A stretch of DNA of 7,567 nucleotides from CAUZJO01 sp963580245 (lineage in GTDB: Bacteria > Sumerlaeota > Sumerlaeia > MVZB01), in the NCBI GenBank assembly GCA_963580245.1, contig CAUZJO010000178.1:1-7567 (forward strand), written 5' to 3'. The notes below the pieces were generated by a model. It was not told the origin of the DNA, made no database searches, and saw only the letters and a program-made list of their open reading frames with translations. The translations under genes were made by a program, and so were the position numbers. This document shows, one piece after another, positions 5,340-7,567 of this stretch. Each line of letters begins with the position of its first letter. Positions within the stretch are counted from its first letter, which is position 1.

Positions 5340-5972
5340 ATGAGCTATACCATGATCAAGACGGCGGGCGGATTGTCGGCTCATGAGTGCGTATCGGCAC
5401 TTCAAAAGCATATCCGGCGCGGGCGCGAGGAGGAAGCAATGGCCGTCTTCTTCGAGATGGCCCGAACCGGCAAATCTCTTTTTACCTGGGCGGTTAATCG
5501 GTTAAGGATCATTGCCCACGAGGACATCGGATTGGCCAGTCCCCAGGCCGTGATTTTCTCCTCTCTCGCCCTCAATGATGCCGAGAAGTGGTATCCGAGG
5601 AAGCTATCGTGGAAATTGGCCGTCGCCGACGTGATCCTGATGCTCTCCAGGGCGGCCAAATCGAGGGAGGCCGACCATTTTCAGTCGGCGGTTTCCCTGG
5701 AGGCGGTCTATCATAACCGGGTGCCCACAATCCCGGACGAGGCACTTGACAAACACACGATGCGGGGGAAACGAATGGGGCGAGGGGTCGAGCCCTTCGT
5801 CAACGAAGGCACTCAATTGGTCCCTCCCAATCCCAACGACCCCTACCGGGAACGGGCCGAAGAAATATGGTGCCTTGAGGAAAAGACCGGCGTTAAGATC
5901 GATGGCATGAGCGAGGCGGCGAAGAACGCCAAGGCCGCCAAAGACGGCCAAATGAGTATGTTTGATGGCTAA
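5340..5972 (+). CDS. RarA/MgsA C-terminal-domain protein with clamp-binding-like tail
   Basis: The 210-residue protein matches the C-terminal (MgsA_C type) half of RarA, the AAA+ replication-recombination ATPase, without the ATPase half. Visible landmarks are SALQKHIRRG at residues 19-28, RLRIIAHEDIGLASPQA at 54-70 (RarA: ASEDIGxADP), LMLSRAAKSREAD at 100-112 (RarA: ACAPKS), and IPDEALDKHTMRGKRMGRG at 131-149. Intact RarA is about 440 residues; stand-alone C-terminal versions occur in phage genomes. The last residues, QMSMFDG (204-210), fit the Qxx[L/M]F pattern used to bind the beta sliding clamp. In RarA this half mediates oligomerisation and DNA/SSB-linked functions, so a role at phage replication forks is plausible but inferred. 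The start is secured by AAGGAGG with 5-base spacing. The stop overlaps the next gene by 8 bases, indicating translational coupling. Confidence 0.78.
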   Translation: MSYTMIKTAGGLSAHECVSALQKHIRRGREEEAMAVFFEMARTGKSLFTWAVNRLRIIAHEDIGLASPQAVIFSSLALNDAEKWYPRKLSWKLAVADVILMLSRAAKSREADHFQSAVSLEAVYHNRVPTIPDEALDKHTMRGKRMGRGVEPFVNEGTQLVPPNPNDPYRERAEEIWCLEEKTGVKIDGMSEAAKNAKAAKDGQMSMFDG

Positions 5973-6483
5973 GAAGGCCAATCTCGGAGAACGGCCCACG
6001 AAGCTCAGCCCGGAGTTGACGAAACGGCTGTGCGCCCTCCTCTACGCCGGGAATTACGTCGAGACAGCCGCCGCCGCGTGCGGGATCGCCAAAAAGACTT
6101 ACTATGATTGGCTCAGGAAGGGCGCTCGGGACCGGGACGCCCGGAAACAGACTGCTCTTGCCAAGTTTTCACACGCCATTGAAAAAGCGATGGCCGATTC
6201 CGAGGTAAGAGACCTGAAACTGATCGACAGGACGGCTCAGGAGGGTGTGTGGCAGGCGGCGGCCTGGAAGCTGGAGCGGCGGTTTCCGAATAGGTGGGGA
6301 AATCGCGCCAGGATGGAGGTCAACGGACCGGAAAGCGAACCCGTCGAAGTCGAGGTGGTCGAGGCAAGGAAGAAAGTTGCCGCGCTGATCGAATCGCGGG
6401 CCGAGGAACTGGCGGCGGCCAAGGTCTTGTCGGGCGGGAACGGGTCCGGCGCTCGATCCAAAGAGTATCTATCACCCGGATGA
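5965..6483 (+). CDS. Phage terminase small subunit-like HTH protein
   Basis: The 172-residue protein begins with a DNA-binding region typical of phage small terminases and related helix-turn-helix proteins: ERPTKLSPELTKRLCALLYA at 9-28, ETAAAACGIAKKTYYDWLRKG at 33-53 as the HTH. A helical segment FSHAIEKAMADSEVRD (68-83) and the signature AAAWKLERRFPNRWGNR (98-114) follow. Small terminases recognise the phage packaging site and load the large ATPase/nuclease subunit. The C-terminal third is acidic, then helical (VEARKKVAALIESRAEELAA), and probably handles partner contact. The ATG at 5965 overlaps the preceding gene by 8 bases and has no Shine-Dalgarno sequence of its own, so translation is probably coupled; a TTG lies immediately upstream in frame. 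No large terminase follows, which is odd for a working phage. It could also be a domesticated regulator with the same fold. Confidence 0.72.
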   Translation: MAKKANLGERPTKLSPELTKRLCALLYAGNYVETAAAACGIAKKTYYDWLRKGARDRDARKQTALAKFSHAIEKAMADSEVRDLKLIDRTAQEGVWQAAAWKLERRFPNRWGNRARMEVNGPESEPVEVEVVEARKKVAALIESRAEELAAAKVLSGGNGSGARSKEYLSPG

Positions 6484-6614
6484 ATGACGGAATCGGCCTC
6501 GGCACGTACTTCGAGCGGGTCTTCAGGAGGACGGGCAACGGCTTCGGGGTTTTCGGCGAGGAAGAGGTCCTTGTCATGGCGACCGATGTTGTGACGGTTC
6601 ACTTGCTAAAATAG
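6480..6614 (+). CDS. Small ORF, 44 residues, unknown
   Basis: The ATG overlaps the stop of the terminase-like gene as ATGA (6480-6483), the usual sign of a coupled downstream gene. The 44-residue product begins MNDGIGLGTYFERVFRR and ends VTVHLLK, with an aromatic/glycine segment (GNGFGVFGEEE) between. No family is recognised. No separate ribosome binding site is evident. The next small gene follows 11 bases after the stop, in keeping with a packed phage-type operon. It could be chance, since this frame is also open further upstream inside the terminase-like gene. Confidence 0.4.
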   Translation: MNDGIGLGTYFERVFRRTGNGFGVFGEEEVLVMATDVVTVHLLK

Positions 6615-6625
6615 GAGGCGAGATC

Positions 6626-6754
6626 ATGCGTCGGATCGAGATCGACAACGAGCGCGACGCCAACTGGCTCAAGCATACGCCCGGCCATCGCGAGAAGGCC
6701 GCCGACGCGCTCACCAAGCAAGACAAGGAGCGGGAGGCGAAGGGCCGTGTTTAA
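6626..6754 (+). CDS. Small charged protein, 42 residues, unknown
   Basis: A perfect AGGAGG (6613-6618) lies 7 bases before the ATG at 6626, making this one of the best-supported starts in the window despite the short length. The product, MRRIEIDNERDANWLKHTPG at its start and KQDKEREAKGRV at its end, is very hydrophilic: about half the residues are charged, and it has one Trp and no Cys. The second half is predicted to be helical. Small charged proteins like this are common in phage early or packaging regions. I recognise no family. The stop TAA (6752-6754) overlaps a GTG that opens the next frame. Confidence 0.6.
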   Translation: MRRIEIDNERDANWLKHTPGHREKAADALTKQDKEREAKGRV

Positions 6755-6938
6755 CGCCTACGCAAACCAGACCGTGACGAGGACCCGCGATACGCGGGAC
6801 AAATACCCCGTGGCCAACATCTTCTGGCTGATTCCCCCTGGTCATCCCCTGGCGGATGGTTCTTTTTGCACCGAACGGGCATCGTGTAAAGGAGGCGACA
6901 AACGGCCTAAAATCCGTTTTCTCGCGATGACCCGATAG
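6747..6938 (+). CDS. Possible small ORF, 63 residues, unknown
   Basis: The GTG at 6747 overlaps the previous gene's end by 8 bases and opens 63 codons. The translation contains DKYPVANIFWLIPPGHPLAD and a basic C-terminus (GGDKRPKIRFLAMTR), with no known motif. A GC-rich hairpin CCCGCG-ATA-CGCGGG lies inside it at 6784-6798. A competing frame (ATG 6856 to TGA 6928) gives MVLFAPNGHRVKEATNGLKS and looks equally natural, so one of the two may be a relic or this segment may carry a frameshift. An orphan AAAGGAGG (6888-6895) has no start codon at the right distance. Weak support. Confidence 0.25.
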   Translation: MFNAYANQTVTRTRDTRDKYPVANIFWLIPPGHPLADGSFCTERASCKGGDKRPKIRFLAMTR

Positions 6939-7021
6939 TGGGTGAGGGTGGGGCAAGGAAATCGATTCTCGCGGCTCTGGCTGGGTTTTATAGTAGGATT
7001 CCCGTGAATCTGGAGGCTTGA

Positions 7022-7184
7022 ATGCTCTCGCCGGTCACGGAACCGTTGGACAGGCGCGCGATCGATCCCCTGGCCGGTCCCCGAGATAACTCTGGACGAT
7101 CCACGCGCAAAACAGTATCAGCGCGAGTACGGCGGCAGCTATATCCGTGCGTTGCGTCGGGCTTCAAGAAATCCGACTGCCTGA
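7022..7184 (+). pseudogene. Short ORF split by an apparent +1 shift
   Basis: The ATG at 7022 has a suitable ribosome binding site (GGAGG, 7-8 bases upstream) and opens MLSPVTEPLDRRAIDPLAGP. Its frame then turns into unnatural R/S-rich sequence. One base further, the frame beginning at 7083 reads EITLDDPRAKQYQREYGGSY and then IRALRRASRNPTA to TGA (7182-7184); this looks like genuine protein but has no start codon of its own. A +1 shift at either run of four C's (7067-7070 or 7079-7082) joins both halves into about 53 residues. Cause: natural indel, assembly error, or programmed +1 slippage on CCC-C. A possible -10 (TATAGT, 6989-6994) lies upstream. Family unknown. Confidence 0.4.
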
Positions 7185-7287
7185 GATTCGACTTGCACTT
7201 TACCCTCGGTTGGATGATACTACCCGATATGGTCGAATTGGTCAATCGAATTGGCGAGCTGGATCGAAAAGCCAGAGGAGGCACGAT

Positions 7288-7567
7288 ATGCGTTACAACA
7301 AGTCGCCCCGTTCAGACCGTGAGGCCAGACGAGTGCCCCGGGAGCTTCGCGAGTTTGTCGACGCGGAGCTTCGGGAGGGGGAGAAGATCGCGTGGATGGG
7401 CTGTCCGAACGCCCGCCCGTTCCCCCTGCCAACCCTGCCTCTCGTGCTCTTCGCAATCCCCTGGACAGCGTTCGCCGTATTCTGGATCGTGAGTGCGGCT
7501 TCGATGGGAGATTCCGGTCCCGGTTCCGAAGGAGTGTTTAGGTTTTTCCCTCTCTTTGGCGTCCCGT
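7288..7567 (+). CDS. Membrane protein, N-terminal part (runs off the right edge)
   Basis: The ATG at 7288 follows a near-perfect ribosome binding site (GAGGAGG, 7275-7281, 6-base spacing). The 93 visible residues begin with a hydrophilic, Arg-rich segment (MRYNKSPRSDREARRVPREL). Next come VDAELREGEKIAWMGCPNAR, with the E-x-G-E-x-x-x-W-x-G pattern seen at the start of small bacterial PH-like or DUF membrane proteins, and a transmembrane helix LPLVLFAIPWTAFAVFWIV. A short loop (GDSGPGSEG) leads to the start of a second hydrophobic stretch, FRFFPLFGVP. Such proteins are usually inner-membrane, two to four helices with a cytosolic beta domain; function is mostly unknown. It appears intact up to the window edge and is probably host rather than phage in origin. 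Family naming is uncertain. Confidence 0.7.
   Translation, partial: MRYNKSPRSDREARRVPRELREFVDAELREGEKIAWMGCPNARPFPLPTLPLVLFAIPWTAFAVFWIVSAASMGDSGPGSEGVFRFFPLFGVP

Noticed and set aside
1..7567. CRISPR arrays, tRNA or rRNA genes, and insertion-sequence transposases
   Set aside because: I found no regularly spaced repeats, cloverleaf-like segments, rRNA words, or transposase motifs on either strand by reading; a tRNA scan would be needed to exclude short RNA genes fully.

Overview
The window looks like a piece of accessory chromosome from a Planctomycetota-like bacterium, or a related environmental lineage such as Hydrogenedentota or Sumerlaeota. The taxonomic hints are protein styles I associate with such genomes: a secreted TIG/PPC-type protein, a GspG-like pseudopilin with a late NGTVSLGDIFR motif, a 66-residue repeat protein with a YLVVW strand, and a COG3618 amidohydrolase. 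No rRNA, tRNA or other marker gene is visible, so this placement is an inference. There is no CRISPR array and no intact insertion sequence.

Layout. Positions 1-289 (minus) hold the N-terminal end of a repeat protein that runs off the left edge. Positions 290-619 hold nothing I can support. Positions 623-1867 (plus) encode a secreted TIG/PPC protein that stops inside its second PPC domain. Its stop overlaps the start of a complete metal-dependent amidohydrolase (1864-2721). A degraded stretch follows (2722-3763). It holds a small membrane-type ORF cut by TGA, the first 56 codons of a second, diverged amidohydrolase cut by TAG, and two out-of-register pieces of secreted beta-rich protein. A GC-rich hairpin (3776-3798) closes that stretch. 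An intact pseudopilin follows (3847-4515). Positions 4579-5086 are a mosaic: a 104-codon ORF that loses its family-like character near 4860, and a 26-codon tail resembling the C-terminus of a type I restriction HsdR subunit.

Positions 5340-6754 form a compact, co-directional, overlapping phage-type cassette. It encodes a RarA/MgsA C-terminal-domain-only protein with a terminal clamp-binding-like motif (QMSMF), a terminase-small-subunit-like helix-turn-helix protein, and two or three very small proteins. No large terminase, portal or capsid gene follows, so this is a prophage remnant, a satellite or a domesticated cassette. A short ORF at 7022-7184 appears to need a +1 shift at a run of four C's. 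The window ends inside a membrane protein (7288 onward).

How it fits together. The genes do not form one pathway. The left half is a secreted or catabolic neighbourhood with at least three relics. The middle carries a restriction-system scar, and the right half is phage-derived. The best candidate for unusual biology is the clamp-motif RarA-C protein coupled to a terminase-small-like protein. The best evidence of genome decay is the tandem amidohydrolase pair, one copy intact and one interrupted.
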